Shown: positions 1 to 7,862 of the stretch, one piece after another
How positions within the stretch are numbered: the stretch's first letter is position 1
Layout of the letters: every line of letters starts with the position of its first letter
Assembly (NCBI GenBank): GCA_036702855.1
Contig: DATNQF010000107.1
Coordinates: forward strand, 1-64,000
DNA: 64,000 nucleotides
Direction of reading: 5' to 3'
DNA from: JACVSF01 sp036702855
GTDB taxonomy: Bacteria > Cyanobacteriota > Cyanobacteriia > Phormidesmidales > Phormidesmidaceae
Translations under genes and position numbers: made by a program
The notes under the pieces: generated by a model
Told to the model about the DNA's origin: nothing
The model's input: the letters and a program-made list of their open reading frames with translations, nothing else
Databases searched by the model: none

Positions 1-217
1 CGAGATCGACAGCATGGGTTGGAGCATGACCCCAAAAAGATTGAACTGGGGCTGTTTGTAGAGTGATGCCACAACAGGTCTTCAACTCCTTCACAACGCG
101 GGTAACGCTCACTCGATCCGTGGCAGTAATGCGCAGACGCAAACGCGTATGGTTCTGGCTGCCGGAACGCCGACTAGCTGAGGACGTGAAACCGAGAGTT
201 GGAGAGGTCATAACCAT
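1..217 (-). CDS. Partial hypothetical protein, N-terminal part only
   Basis: This is an open frame on the minus strand that runs off the window edge, so only about 72 N-terminal residues are visible. After a Ser/Arg-rich start comes a stretch, TRLRLRITATDRVSVTRVV, that could be the first strand and helix of a small regulatory domain of ACT or NIL type. I cannot assign a family with confidence. ATG at 217 or a second in-frame ATG at 211 could be the start, and neither has a strong ribosome binding site. A 24-bp palindrome lies about 20 bp upstream of the start, and a near-identical element sits in front of a small gene at 11881. This suggests that the gene shares regulation with the sulfur region. 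Confidence 0.45.
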   Translation of the reverse strand, partial: MVMTSPTLGFTSSASRRSGSQNHTRLRLRITATDRVSVTRVVKELKTCCGITLQTAPVQSFWGHAPTHAVDL

Positions 218-235
218 TTTTCAGCTCTGCATATA

Positions 236-259
236 CCGATAAGTCGACCGACTTACCGG
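236..259. promoter_or_regulatory. GC-rich 24-bp palindrome, putative operator copy 1
   Basis: The outer arms are CCGATAAGTC and GACTTACCGG, and 20 of 24 positions are symmetric when the element is compared with its reverse complement. It ends about 19 bp before the start of the minus-strand gene at 217. A second copy with the same architecture is at 11831-11854. Two such copies in sulfur-region leaders point to a shared repressor or activator site. The length and spacing resemble palindromes bound by Rrf2/CymR-type regulators, but that link is only a guess. Confidence 0.5.
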
Positions 260-309
260 ACATTGATTGAATATGGCATAAAGCAAAAATATTTTCAACT
301 GAATTGAAT

Positions 310-336
310 TTGAATCTTGTTTCAACTAAGATTCAA
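310..336. promoter_or_regulatory. AT-rich inverted repeat
   Basis: Perfect 9-bp arms, TTGAATCTT and AAGATTCAA, are separated by 9 bp. It lies between the minus-strand gene at the window edge and the sqdB remnant. It is built from the same TTGAA/TTCAA words as palindromes upstream of ssuD, at the start of ssuA and beside the Crp-family gene, so it may be part of the same regulatory family. Confidence 0.35.
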
Positions 337-364
337 TTGTCATTTAGTTTTCCTTTGAAGATTT

Positions 365-850
365 GTGTTTGAACCAGCACGAATACGCGGCTCTAGGCGC
401 AACAAGGTGCGTCTCTCCCTTTTGTTCCTTATCGGCCAGCCCCATGACCACTAGACTTTCGCCAACGAAACTCAAAGTTCCTACTGGGGTATTGCAACCG
501 AGTGCGATCGCATTTTCCTCAAGTGCGGCTGGTAATCGGGTTAACAACTTGGTGGAACGCATCGAGTGCGCGACTTGGCTACTTTGGTCAGCGAGTTGAC
601 CGGAGTTGAAGTCTCTTATCTAGAGAATCCCCGAAACGAGGCGTCGGAAAACGAGCTTTGGGTCGAGAACCACTGCTTTTTAGATCTGGGCTTGCAGCCG
701 ACCACTTTGAGCAAGGGGCTGCTGCTAGAGGTGACAGAGGTAGCGAAGAAGTATGCAGATAGGTGCGATCGCACCAAAATTCCCTGCACCTCGACTTGGG
801 TGAAGCCGGACTCAAAGCCCACCACTTCCCCAGTTTCCCAGCAGGCCTGA
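365..850 (+). pseudogene. sqdB: Decayed 3' fragment of UDP-sulfoquinovose synthase (sqdB)
   Basis: The last 90 or so codons, from the GTG at 566, read cleanly as the C-terminus of cyanobacterial SqdB, with recognisable blocks VRDLATLVSELTG, NPRNEASENEL, FLDLGLQPTTLSKGL and KKYADRCDRTKIPC. Just upstream the matching blocks continue but in shifted frames: VNNLVE in one frame joins THRVRDL in another at about 556. Further upstream, a region resembling the family's IGHP..GQTR..L segment contains an in-frame TAG. There is no N-terminal NAD-binding domain and no intact start, so this is a remnant. SqdB makes the sulfolipid head-group precursor and is normally essential for SQDG, so an intact copy is expected elsewhere. 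The 5' limit is approximate. Confidence 0.7.
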
Positions 851-915
851 TTAGTCTGCCTTTTCAAGTTGTCTCATTAAAAACGGCTCTCAAATACCTG
901 TTAGGAGAAGACACA

Positions 916-1866
916 ATGCGAATTCGTTTAGCCCCTTGGCTGCCGACAGTGGTAACCTTTCTGGCATCTCTGCTAGCTGTCGTGATTCTGGTGCCTGGGT
1001 CGGCTCTGCCTGGACGTGCCGCTAGTACTACAAGCCTGGAGTACGTCAGTCCTCAATGGCTAGCAGAGCATACGAGTGACCCTAACCTACGGGTGCTCGA
1101 CGTTCGGATCAATCCCCTGGACTACATTCAAGGTCACGTTCCCAACGCCGTTCACATTGCCGATAACACCTTTCGGGGGCCCAATGGCCGTCTACCCATC
1201 CAGTACTGGGAGCTAGAAAAGCTCGACTCGCTCTTCACCCAAGCAGGCGTGACCGACAACAATAAAGTCGTGGTCTACTCAGATGGACCTAATGTGCTGG
1301 GGGCTTCAATGGTCTCTTATCTGTTGGAGCGCAGCGGACACAAAAATATTGCCATTCTCGATGGTGGGTTTAAGGGCTACCAGTCAGCAGGATTGCCTGT
1401 TACTAAAGCCTTTCCTCAATACTCATTGGGCAACTTCACGGTGAAAGATGACCCTTCGGTGCGGGTCACGCTGGATCAGGTGCGCCAGTATGTCAAAGAT
1501 CAATCGGTCAAGTTCATCGACCCGCGCCCACCCGCTCTCTTCTCTGGGGAGCAAGATCTTTTCATCCGAAACGGTCACATTCCGGGGGCTAAAAATATTC
1601 CCTGGCCCAGCTTTACCGTGGGCGACGACAATCCTCACCAGCTAAAACCCCTGAACGAGATTCAAGCGCTGCTAGATCGGCGAGGCATCACCAAGGCTGA
1701 CGACATTGTCGTAAGTTGCAGCACAGGCCGGGAAGCAACTCTGCAATACACGGTGCTAAAGCATCTGTTGGGGTATCCCAAGGTGCGGATCTACGAAGGC
1801 TCCTGGACAGAATATTCAGCTCAGCCTGACCTGCCCGTCGAAACTGGGGTAGATCCTGAGCTTTAA
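916..1866 (+). CDS. Exported tandem-rhodanese sulfurtransferase
   Basis: The 316-residue protein has an N-terminal hydrophobic segment (about residues 8-32, ending AAS) that looks like a signal peptide or membrane anchor, followed by two rhodanese domains. The first domain has Asp where the catalytic cysteine belongs (VVVYSDG), so it is probably structural. The second has the active loop VVSCSTGREA with a cysteine. It resembles thiosulfate or 3-mercaptopyruvate sulfurtransferases, which move sulfane sulfur to a thiol acceptor. The ATG at 916 was chosen because it follows AGGAG at good spacing and begins the signal peptide; the frame is open further upstream. Export to the periplasm and the neighbouring sulfonate genes suggest a role in sulfur scavenging or thiosulfate handling. 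Confidence 0.9.
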   Translation: MRIRLAPWLPTVVTFLASLLAVVILVPGSALPGRAASTTSLEYVSPQWLAEHTSDPNLRVLDVRINPLDYIQGHVPNAVHIADNTFRGPNGRLPIQYWELEKLDSLFTQAGVTDNNKVVVYSDGPNVLGASMVSYLLERSGHKNIAILDGGFKGYQSAGLPVTKAFPQYSLGNFTVKDDPSVRVTLDQVRQYVKDQSVKFIDPRPPALFSGEQDLFIRNGHIPGAKNIPWPSFTVGDDNPHQLKPLNEIQALLDRRGITKADDIVVSCSTGREATLQYTVLKHLLGYPKVRIYEGSWTEYSAQPDLPVETGVDPEL

Positions 1867-1886
1867 TCGTTCCCTCTAAATGCTTG

Positions 1887-1924
1887 AGCTGCCTGTCTTG
1901 TCTTGGGACACAGGCAGCTTTTCT
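1887..1924 (+). terminator. Rho-independent terminator after rhodanese gene
   Basis: Perfect 10-bp arms, AGCTGCCTGT and ACAGGCAGCT, are followed directly by TTTTCT. It lies 20 bp after the rhodanese stop codon. Confidence 0.8.
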
Positions 1925-1969
1925 ACCCTTAACTCATTGCAGTGAGCTGCGTTAACTGGAGATAGATGA

Positions 1970-2197
1970 ATGCTGAAGCTGCTATTGATATCCACTGCCC
2001 TACTAACGGCCAGCCCGCTGTGCATTGCTTTTGTAGTTGTTCAAGCAGAGTATGGGGCTAGGCAACTCGTTCAGGTGCTTTCTTGTGAGCCGACCAGCCC
2101 GCCTCTGGAGAGCGAGGACAACGATGACGAGGGGTCCAAGCCTGAGAGTAGCAAGTCATCCTATAGGAGCATTGCCTTGAATGCTCCTCACAGCTAA
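1970..2197 (+). CDS. Small hypothetical exported or membrane protein
   Basis: The 75-residue frame begins with a hydrophobic segment (LLLISTALLTASPLCIAFVV) typical of a signal peptide or single membrane anchor. The tail is acidic and serine-rich (SEDNDDEGSKPESSKSS). GGAG lies about 9 bp before the ATG. No family is recognised. It sits between the rhodanese terminator and the DUF202 gene. A competing ATG 5 bp upstream in another frame gives only a short product. Confidence 0.45.
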   Translation: MLKLLLISTALLTASPLCIAFVVVQAEYGARQLVQVLSCEPTSPPLESEDNDDEGSKPESSKSSYRSIALNAPHS

Positions 2198-2278
2198 ACG
2201 CTTTTGCCTTTCTAAGAACTGGGCTTGGGGTAGAGCTATGCTCCCATTCCTGACTGTACAACTGAATTATCTGCGTCT

Positions 2279-2743
2279 ATGTCCTCAACATCCGACATGG
2301 CTACTGAAGCTTCGTTAAACGCTTCTGACTCTGAATCCGCTGCTTCCATATCGGCTCCTGCTCGATCCAGAACCGAATCTAGTTCTCGAATTCGTGACCA
2401 TTTAGCTAATGAGCGCACCTACCTGGCCTGGATGCGCACGGCTATTGCGCTGATCGGCTTCGGGGTGCTGATTGCGCGGCTGCGCTATTTGATCTTGCCC
2501 GATGTGCCGGGTACTGGCCATGGCTGGGCTTTAGGGATGATGTTGGCCTGCATTGGCTTGCTGACAGTGCTGCTCTCAACTTGGCACTACTTTTCAGTAC
2601 AGCGGGCGATCGATAGCGATACCTACGAACCCAATAGCCGCTGGATCCTACTCTTTAGCATGGTAGTCACGCTGATGGGAACGGGGGTATTGTATGTGCT
2701 GTTTTCGATGCCCAACACAGTGAAGGGAAGTTTGGCATTTTGA
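2279..2743 (+). CDS. DUF202 (YidH-like) membrane protein
   Basis: The 154-residue protein has a Ser/Ala-rich N-terminal tail of about 40 residues, then the DUF202 signature with LANERTYLAWMRTAIALIGFG leading into the first of three membrane segments. The others lie at about residues 75-95 and 122-142. The function of the family is unknown. It converges with the PAP2 gene downstream. It is unrelated in sequence to sulfur enzymes, so its place here may be incidental. Confidence 0.85.
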   Translation: MSSTSDMATEASLNASDSESAASISAPARSRTESSSRIRDHLANERTYLAWMRTAIALIGFGVLIARLRYLILPDVPGTGHGWALGMMLACIGLLTVLLSTWHYFSVQRAIDSDTYEPNSRWILLFSMVVTLMGTGVLYVLFSMPNTVKGSLAF

Positions 2744-2822
2744 AACGCAAATTAAGAATAAGTTCTCATCACTCTACCCAAGAACCCGGCAGCGTTGAGC
2801 CACCTAGATTGCAGGCTGTTTC

Positions 2823-3473
2823 TCACTCGTCATTGCTGACCGCATCGCCAGAAGCCTGCGGTGATTTATCCCAAAACACAATTAGCCCCATCCCGGTCGC
2901 CAACGCAATCGAAAGCATCCAACCCGCCAGGATATCGCTAGGGAAATGCACGCCCAAGTAAAGGCGAGTCCAAGCGATCAGCACCACAAACAGCCCCCCA
3001 TACACAAGCAGCAGAGGCAGGCGGGGATTGTTCCGGTTCAGCCAGATCAGCGCCGCCACAAACGTCATACTCGACATGGCATGACCACTTGGGAAACTGA
3101 AGTCTAGGTGAGGCTTTATCACTTCCCACAGCGCCGGACGGGCGCGGTGCCAAATCGTTTTAAGCGCGTGATTTAACAGACTGCTACCCACCAGAGTAAG
3201 GCCCAAGTAAAGGGCAATACGCCAGCACTGTCTCCACAGAGCCAGACCAATCAGAACCAACGTGATAGGGATAACGCCCCACTCGGTGCCAAACTCGGTT
3301 GCGATCGCAGCCACCCGATCCAGTCGAGGATTGGCATAGGGATGCAGCGTCAGCATTAAAGAAGTGTCCCAAGTTAGGGCATCGGGGTTAACCACAACCA
3401 AGACAGCCAGCAGGGAAAACACGCTCAGTGGGCACACGATACCCAACAAAATGCTCAAGTAAATTCGCCTCAT
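2823..3473 (-). CDS. PAP2-superfamily membrane phosphatase
   Basis: Several hydrophobic segments carry all three type-2 phosphatidic acid phosphatase motifs: KTIWHRARP, FPSGHAMSS and TRLYLGVHFPSD. The family dephosphorylates lipid phosphates such as phosphatidate or undecaprenyl diphosphate, with the active site at the outer membrane face; the substrate here is unknown. The ATG at 3473 overlaps the stop of the preceding exporter gene as ATGA, which suggests translational coupling. A TTG 21 bp upstream would extend the frame but has no better ribosome binding site. It is probably co-transcribed with the TauE/SafE gene. Confidence 0.85.
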   Translation of the reverse strand: MRRIYLSILLGIVCPLSVFSLLAVLVVVNPDALTWDTSLMLTLHPYANPRLDRVAAIATEFGTEWGVIPITLVLIGLALWRQCWRIALYLGLTLVGSSLLNHALKTIWHRARPALWEVIKPHLDFSFPSGHAMSSMTFVAALIWLNRNNPRLPLLLVYGGLFVVLIAWTRLYLGVHFPSDILAGWMLSIALATGMGLIVFWDKSPQASGDAVSNDE

Positions 3474-4265
3474 ACAGGAGCGACCAACTTCCAACTCACC
3501 AGGGTTAATAAAAGGTAAATACCAAAGCGCAAAATCTTTTGCGGGGCAATCTCGCAGAGTTTAGAACCCAGCAGCACGCCCGGCACCGAGCCAACCCAAA
3601 TAGGAATGACCAGGTGCCAGTCTACCGTACCCAAACCGAGATGACCCAAAGAAGTAAAGCCCAAAAGGATAGCAGCCTGAGCCAGATCTGTACCAACCAG
3701 CTTGCGAGCATCGAGCTGAAAAAAGGCAATCAGCACCAAAGCAAACATAGACCCCGAAGACACGCTGGTTAAGCCCACAACGCAGCCCAGAAATGCCCCA
3801 ATCAACACACTCTGCACCTTGCCCTGCCAAAGGGTCAGGTCAATTTTGGGCAGGCTTGGCGGCTCCATCTCGGGCCAAAGGGTCATCACCACCAGCTGCA
3901 CCAGCGACACAAGGGCAATCCCCAAAATGGCCGCGCCCAGAAGCTTCAGCAGAACCGCATCTAAAGCCAGCGTGGGGGTTTGCTTGACCTGCCGCAGCAG
4001 GGCCACTCCTGCCAAAGAACCGGGCACGCTGCCCAGGGCCAACCACTTGACCGCCTCACAATCGAGGGTTTGCTGCCGCCAGTGCTTTACGCCGCCCACT
4101 ATTTTCATTAACGTGGCGGCAACAATGTCCGACCCTACCGCAATCGAAGGAGACACCTGAAAGCCCAAAATCAGCATCGGGGTAATTAAGAAGCCCCCCA
4201 ATCCCGGTCAGGCCAACAACAATGCCGACGAAAAAGCTGAGCGCAGACAGGAGCAGATAGTTCAT
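3470..4265 (-). pseudogene. TauE/SafE sulfite exporter family, frameshifted
   Basis: Two overlapping minus-strand frames together make one TauE/SafE permease. The N-terminus starts at ATG 4265 with MNYLLLSALSFFVGIVVGLTGIGG, and the rest runs in another frame from GGFLITPMLILGF to the stop. The break is at a run of six G (minus strand; C run at 4194-4199). Five or eight G would restore the frame, and eight gives the family's usual glycine triplet. The downstream frame contains the second half-repeat of the family and many hydrophobic helices. TauE/SafE proteins export sulfite, sulfoacetate or related anions; release of sulfite by the neighbouring SsuD makes this a fitting partner. It could be a real mutation, a phase-variable tract or a sequencing error. 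Confidence 0.8.
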
Positions 4266-4393
4266 GGGGGAGCCTTCAAGTGAGAAATTAGGGCCGTCAG
4301 CTCATTGCAGAGCAAATATTTCAGCCCATGCCCCTCGTCCTTTCTAGCCCAGTTCTCCTTCTTCTAGAGCACACTTGAATTACATTTTAGACT

Positions 4394-4426
4394 CAAGTAA
4401 AGTCAAAATGAATTTTGATTTACTTG
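4394..4426. promoter_or_regulatory. AT-rich palindrome in tauE-ssuD divergent promoter region
   Basis: An inner perfect repeat TCAAAAT-GA-ATTTTGA is flanked by CAAGTAAA and TTTACTTG, perfect 8-bp outer arms offset by one extra base on the left. It lies between the divergent exporter gene and ssuD. The central AAATGAATTT is also the centre of the palindrome at 14907-14926 beside the Crp-family regulator gene, so it is a good candidate operator. Confidence 0.5.
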
Positions 4427-4491
4427 CAATTCAATTTTGACCGTGCAATACTCGTTGCCATCAAACGACGGTATCTCTACCGATTGATTTC

Positions 4492-5628
4492 ATGAATGTG
4501 CTTTGGTTTATTCCTACCCACGGCGATGGTCGCTATTTGGGAACAGCTTTAGGGGGACGCGCAATTACCCCTGAGTATCTACGGCAGCTTGCGATCGCAG
4601 TTGATCATTTGGGCTATGCTGGGGCGCTACTGCCCACGGGCAAAACCTGCGAAGATGCCTGGATTACAGCTTCCTCTCTGATTGCCGTAACCCAGCAGAT
4701 GAAGTTCTTGGTGGCAGTTCGTCCGGGCATCTCTTCGCCAGGTATGGCCGCCCGTATGGCCTCGACCTTTGACCGACTTTCCAAAGGTCGATTGCTAGTC
4801 AACATCGTTACAGGCGGCGACCCTTCGGAGCTAGCGGGCGACGGTTTGCACTTGGATAAAATGGGCCGCTACGAGCTAACCGACGAGTTTCTGCACGTTT
4901 GGCGTGGGGTGATGCAGGGCGAGGTGGTGGACTTTGAGGGGAAACATCTCTCGGTAAAAGGCTCCAAACTGCTCTTTCCCCCCGTGCAGAAGCCCTATCC
5001 CCCTCTGTATTTTGGTGGGTCAAGTGCGATCGCAAAAGAGATCGCGGCTAAACACGTCGATCTCTACCTCACTTGGGGCGAACCCCCAGATCAAGTGGCT
5101 GAGAAGATTGCCGAGGTTCGCAGTCTGGCTGCTCAGTATGGTCGCACTCTGCGCTTTGGCATTCGCCTGCATGTAATTGTGCGAGAGACCGAAGCCGAAG
5201 CCTGGGATGAGGCTAATCGGTTAATCCGTCACCTCGACGATGCAACCATTGCCGCAGCCCAAGCAGCCCTTGCAACAAACGACTCTGAGGGGCAGCAGCG
5301 CATGGTGGCTCTGCACCAAGGCGGACGGGACAACCTAGAAGTCAGTCCTAACCTTTGGGCTGGCGTGGGTCTGGTGCGGGGTGGAGCCGGAACAGCTTTG
5401 GTAGGCAACCCGGACCAAGTCGCAGATCGCATTCTGGAGTATGCCAATCTGGGCATCGACAGCTTCATCTTCTCTGGCTATCCCCATCTAGAAGAAGCCT
5501 ACCGCTTTGCCGAGCTGGTGTTTCCCAAGCTGCCCCTGGAAAATCTGCCCAAAGCAGCACCAAGCCGCTATATCAGCCCCTTAGGCGAAATCGTTGCCAA
5601 CGAAAAAGTTCCTGCTAGCGCCAGCTAG
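4492..5628 (+). CDS. ssuD: FMNH2-dependent alkanesulfonate monooxygenase
   Basis: The 378-residue product matches the family's usual length (about 380). It aligns by eye with E. coli SsuD along its whole length, including FIPTHGDGRYLGT, the conserved TCEDAW with its cysteine, RLSKGRLLVNIVTGGDP, LYLTWGEPP, FGIRLHVIVRET and the mobile active-site loop RGGAGTAL. It cleaves the C-S bond of alkanesulfonates with FMNH2 and O2, giving an aldehyde and sulfite. It needs an FMN reductase (SsuE), which is not in this window. It is the first gene of the ssu operon, preceded by a palindrome that suggests regulation by sulfur status. Confidence 0.95.
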   Translation: MNVLWFIPTHGDGRYLGTALGGRAITPEYLRQLAIAVDHLGYAGALLPTGKTCEDAWITASSLIAVTQQMKFLVAVRPGISSPGMAARMASTFDRLSKGRLLVNIVTGGDPSELAGDGLHLDKMGRYELTDEFLHVWRGVMQGEVVDFEGKHLSVKGSKLLFPPVQKPYPPLYFGGSSAIAKEIAAKHVDLYLTWGEPPDQVAEKIAEVRSLAAQYGRTLRFGIRLHVIVRETEAEAWDEANRLIRHLDDATIAAAQAALATNDSEGQQRMVALHQGGRDNLEVSPNLWAGVGLVRGGAGTALVGNPDQVADRILEYANLGIDSFIFSGYPHLEEAYRFAELVFPKLPLENLPKAAPSRYISPLGEIVANEKVPASAS

Positions 5629-5761
5629 GCCAGCCGCTTCTCCCCTCCTCGCAAAGGTGGGTCAAGCCTACGCTTTAGTTCAAACCACCCCGCCCCAGGA
5701 GGCACCCTGCCCAGAAGGGGATTTGCCGAGCTTTCTTCCCTCAATTTGTATTCTCTGCGGG

Positions 5762-5781
5762 TTTCAAATCATGATTCGAAA
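5762..5781. promoter_or_regulatory. 20-bp palindrome overlapping the ssuA start
   Basis: TTTCAAATCATGATTCGAAA is symmetric except for one base pair per arm (A/C at the fifth position from each end). It covers the chosen ATG of ssuA. It may be an internal operator of the ssu operon or a chance feature of the coding start. It shares the TTTCAAAT word with the palindrome near the Crp-family gene. Confidence 0.3.
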
Positions 5782-6829
5782 TCATTTCTATGTTGGCAAT
5801 CGCTGGTTCCGCCGCTTAAACCCCTTGCGTTTGCCCGCGTGGCTGCTCACCCTCACAGCCGTGTTCTGCATTTCCATTCTCAATAGCTGCACACAGCCCA
5901 CAACCTCAGCTACGGCTACGGCTGAGGCAGCCAAACCCAGCGCAGTACGAGTAGACTTTGCTTACTACAACCCGGTTAGCCTGGTGCTAAAAGAAAAAGG
6001 CTGGCTAGAAGAAGACCTGGGCAAAGATGGCGTCAAAGTGGAGTGGACTCAGAGCCTCGGTAGCAACAAGGCGTTGGAACTGCTAAACAGCCGCAGCATT
6101 GACTTTGGTTCCACAGCAGGAGCCGCCGCCCTGTTGGGCAAGGCCAACGGCAACCCAATTAAAGCCATCTATGTCTATTCCAAACCAGAGTGGACAGCGC
6201 TAGTTACTCGGCCTGACTCAGGCATTAACCGGGTGGAAGACCTCAAGGGCAAGAAAATTGCTGCAACGAAAGGAACAGATCCTTATATCTTCCTATTGCG
6301 ATCGCTCGACCAGGTCGGTCTCTCTTCCAAAGACGTTGAGATCATCCAGCTCCAACACGCTGATGGTAGAACTGCTCTAGAACGGGGCGATGTAGACGCC
6401 TGGGCCGGACTGGATCCCCACATGGCAACCACTGAACTAGAGCAGGGGTCTAAGCTGTTCTACCGCAACCCTGACTTCAACACGTACGGCGTACTCAACG
6501 TGCGCCAAGACTTTGCCCAGCAGTATCCGGCTTATGTCGAGCGGGTGCTGGCCGCCTACGAAAAAGCGCGTCAGTGGGCCATTGAGAACCCCACCGAACT
6601 AGCAGCCACATTGCAGAAGGAAGCCAAGCTAAAGCCAGAAGTGGCGGCCAAGCAACTAGAGCGCACTGACCTATCTAATGCCGTTATCGGTTCCGTGCAG
6701 AAAAACACCATTCTCGCAGCAGGCGATGTGCTGAAGAAAAGCGGGGTGATTCCCGACTCGACCAATGTCGAGCAGGTAGTTGGAGAGCTGATTGATCCGC
6801 AGTACATCGAGAAAGTTGCTCAGCGCTAG
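5771..6829 (+). CDS. ssuA: Aliphatic sulfonate ABC transporter substrate-binding lipoprotein
   Basis: From the ATG at 5771 the 352-residue protein has a basic, hydrophobic leader ending in lipobox LNSC with Cys40, so it should be a lipid-anchored periplasmic binding protein. The mature part is an SsuA/TauA/NMT1-type fold: FAYYNPVSLVLKEKG, SLGSNKALELLNSRSIDFGST, and VEDLKGKKIAATKGTDPYIF. It captures alkanesulfonates for the SsuCB importer. The frame stays open back into the end of ssuD, but the lipoprotein signal favours the internal start. It is part of the ssuD-A-C-B operon. Confidence 0.92.
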   Translation: MIRNHFYVGNRWFRRLNPLRLPAWLLTLTAVFCISILNSCTQPTTSATATAEAAKPSAVRVDFAYYNPVSLVLKEKGWLEEDLGKDGVKVEWTQSLGSNKALELLNSRSIDFGSTAGAAALLGKANGNPIKAIYVYSKPEWTALVTRPDSGINRVEDLKGKKIAATKGTDPYIFLLRSLDQVGLSSKDVEIIQLQHADGRTALERGDVDAWAGLDPHMATTELEQGSKLFYRNPDFNTYGVLNVRQDFAQQYPAYVERVLAAYEKARQWAIENPTELAATLQKEAKLKPEVAAKQLERTDLSNAVIGSVQKNTILAAGDVLKKSGVIPDSTNVEQVVGELIDPQYIEKVAQR

Positions 6830-6838
6830 TAGGAACTC

Positions 6839-7744
6839 ATGGGCTTTTACACTCGGTCATCTGATTTCGTGAATTCGTTCAATGGGCAAAAGCAGCGGGC
6901 CGAGGCAAAAGCTCCGTCTTTTGCTCAGCCCACGCTTGCACCCACTAGGTTGCGATCGCACTTCAAACGCCGTCGTTGGTTCACCCGACTAGAACGCTAT
7001 CAGGGGTGGGCCATTCCCACCCTGCTACTGCTGGCCTGGGAAATCTTGTCCCGGTTGGGCGTCTTCCCACCCAACCTGCTGCCCGCACCCACCGCTGTGT
7101 TGAATACGATTTGGGGCATGACCACCAGCGGGGAACTAGTGCGCCACATCGGAATTACCCTCTTTCGGGTGTTTCTGGGCTTTGGAGTGGGTACGCTGGC
7201 GGCGACAGTGCTGGGAGCACTGACAGGCTACTCCCCTACTGCCCATCGCTACCTCGACCCACTATTGCAGGCACTCCGCAACATCCCCTCTTTGGCTTGG
7301 GTGCCCCTGTTCATTCTTTGGCTAGGCATCTTTGAAACGTCTAAGGTGGGCCTGATTGCTGTTGGTGTCTTTTTCCCGGTTTACCTAAACCTGATGAGCG
7401 GCATTCAGAGCGTGGACCGCAAGCTAGTCGAGGTAGGCAAGATTTACCGTCTCAGCCAATTTCAACTCATCTGGCGGGTGTTTTTTCCCGCCACACTGCC
7501 CGCCTACATTGTGGGTCTACGCAACGGACTCGGCCTAGGCTGGATGTTTGTAGTGGCAGCAGAGCTAATGGGAGCCAGCCAAGGACTTGGCTTCCTACTA
7601 GTAGACGGACAGACAACCGGACGCCCAGCCGTGATCTTGGCAAGCATTTTGCTGTTTGCCGTGTTGGGCAAGCTGACCGATTCGCTGCTGGCTACGGTTG
7701 GTAAGCGAATCCTCTGTTGGCAAGACTCCTATATATCGAGCTAA
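6839..7744 (+). CDS. ssuC: Aliphatic sulfonate ABC transporter permease
   Basis: The 301-residue protein has an unusually long hydrophilic N-terminus (about 50 residues) and then the usual set of six or so membrane helices. The EAA loop that contacts the ATPase is visible as EVGKIYRLSQFQLIWRVFFP followed by ATLPAYIVGLRNGLG. It forms the membrane channel of the sulfonate importer with SsuA and SsuB. It starts 10 bp after the ssuA stop. Confidence 0.93.
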   Translation: MGFYTRSSDFVNSFNGQKQRAEAKAPSFAQPTLAPTRLRSHFKRRRWFTRLERYQGWAIPTLLLLAWEILSRLGVFPPNLLPAPTAVLNTIWGMTTSGELVRHIGITLFRVFLGFGVGTLAATVLGALTGYSPTAHRYLDPLLQALRNIPSLAWVPLFILWLGIFETSKVGLIAVGVFFPVYLNLMSGIQSVDRKLVEVGKIYRLSQFQLIWRVFFPATLPAYIVGLRNGLGLGWMFVVAAELMGASQGLGFLLVDGQTTGRPAVILASILLFAVLGKLTDSLLATVGKRILCWQDSYISS

Positions 7745-7862
7745 TTAGCCGTCACCCGATGTCTTTTGCTAAGGGCAGCAGGCAAAAGGAATTTTTCCAC
7801 TCCTCCCTCCTCTCCGCTTCCTCCCAACTCCCCAACTCCTTACACGCACGCTCTCTCCTAAA
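7745..7862. repeat. Low-complexity purine then pyrimidine tract between ssuC and ssuB
   Basis: The gap breaks an otherwise tight operon. It holds a purine-rich word (GGGCAGCAGGCAAAAGGA) followed by about 60 bp that are almost wholly pyrimidine, with CTCC and TCCTCCC words. Both resemble the short tandemly repeated repetitive sequences common between cyanobacterial genes. No obvious ribosome binding site precedes ssuB. Confidence 0.4.

Noticed and set aside
344..562. Minus-strand ORF of 72 residues
   Set aside because: It lies antisense to the decayed sqdB fragment and has no protein-like features.
3474..3494. TTG start for the PAP2 gene
   Set aside because: The ATG at 3473 overlaps the previous stop as ATGA, a usual coupling, and the extra residues are not hydrophobic.
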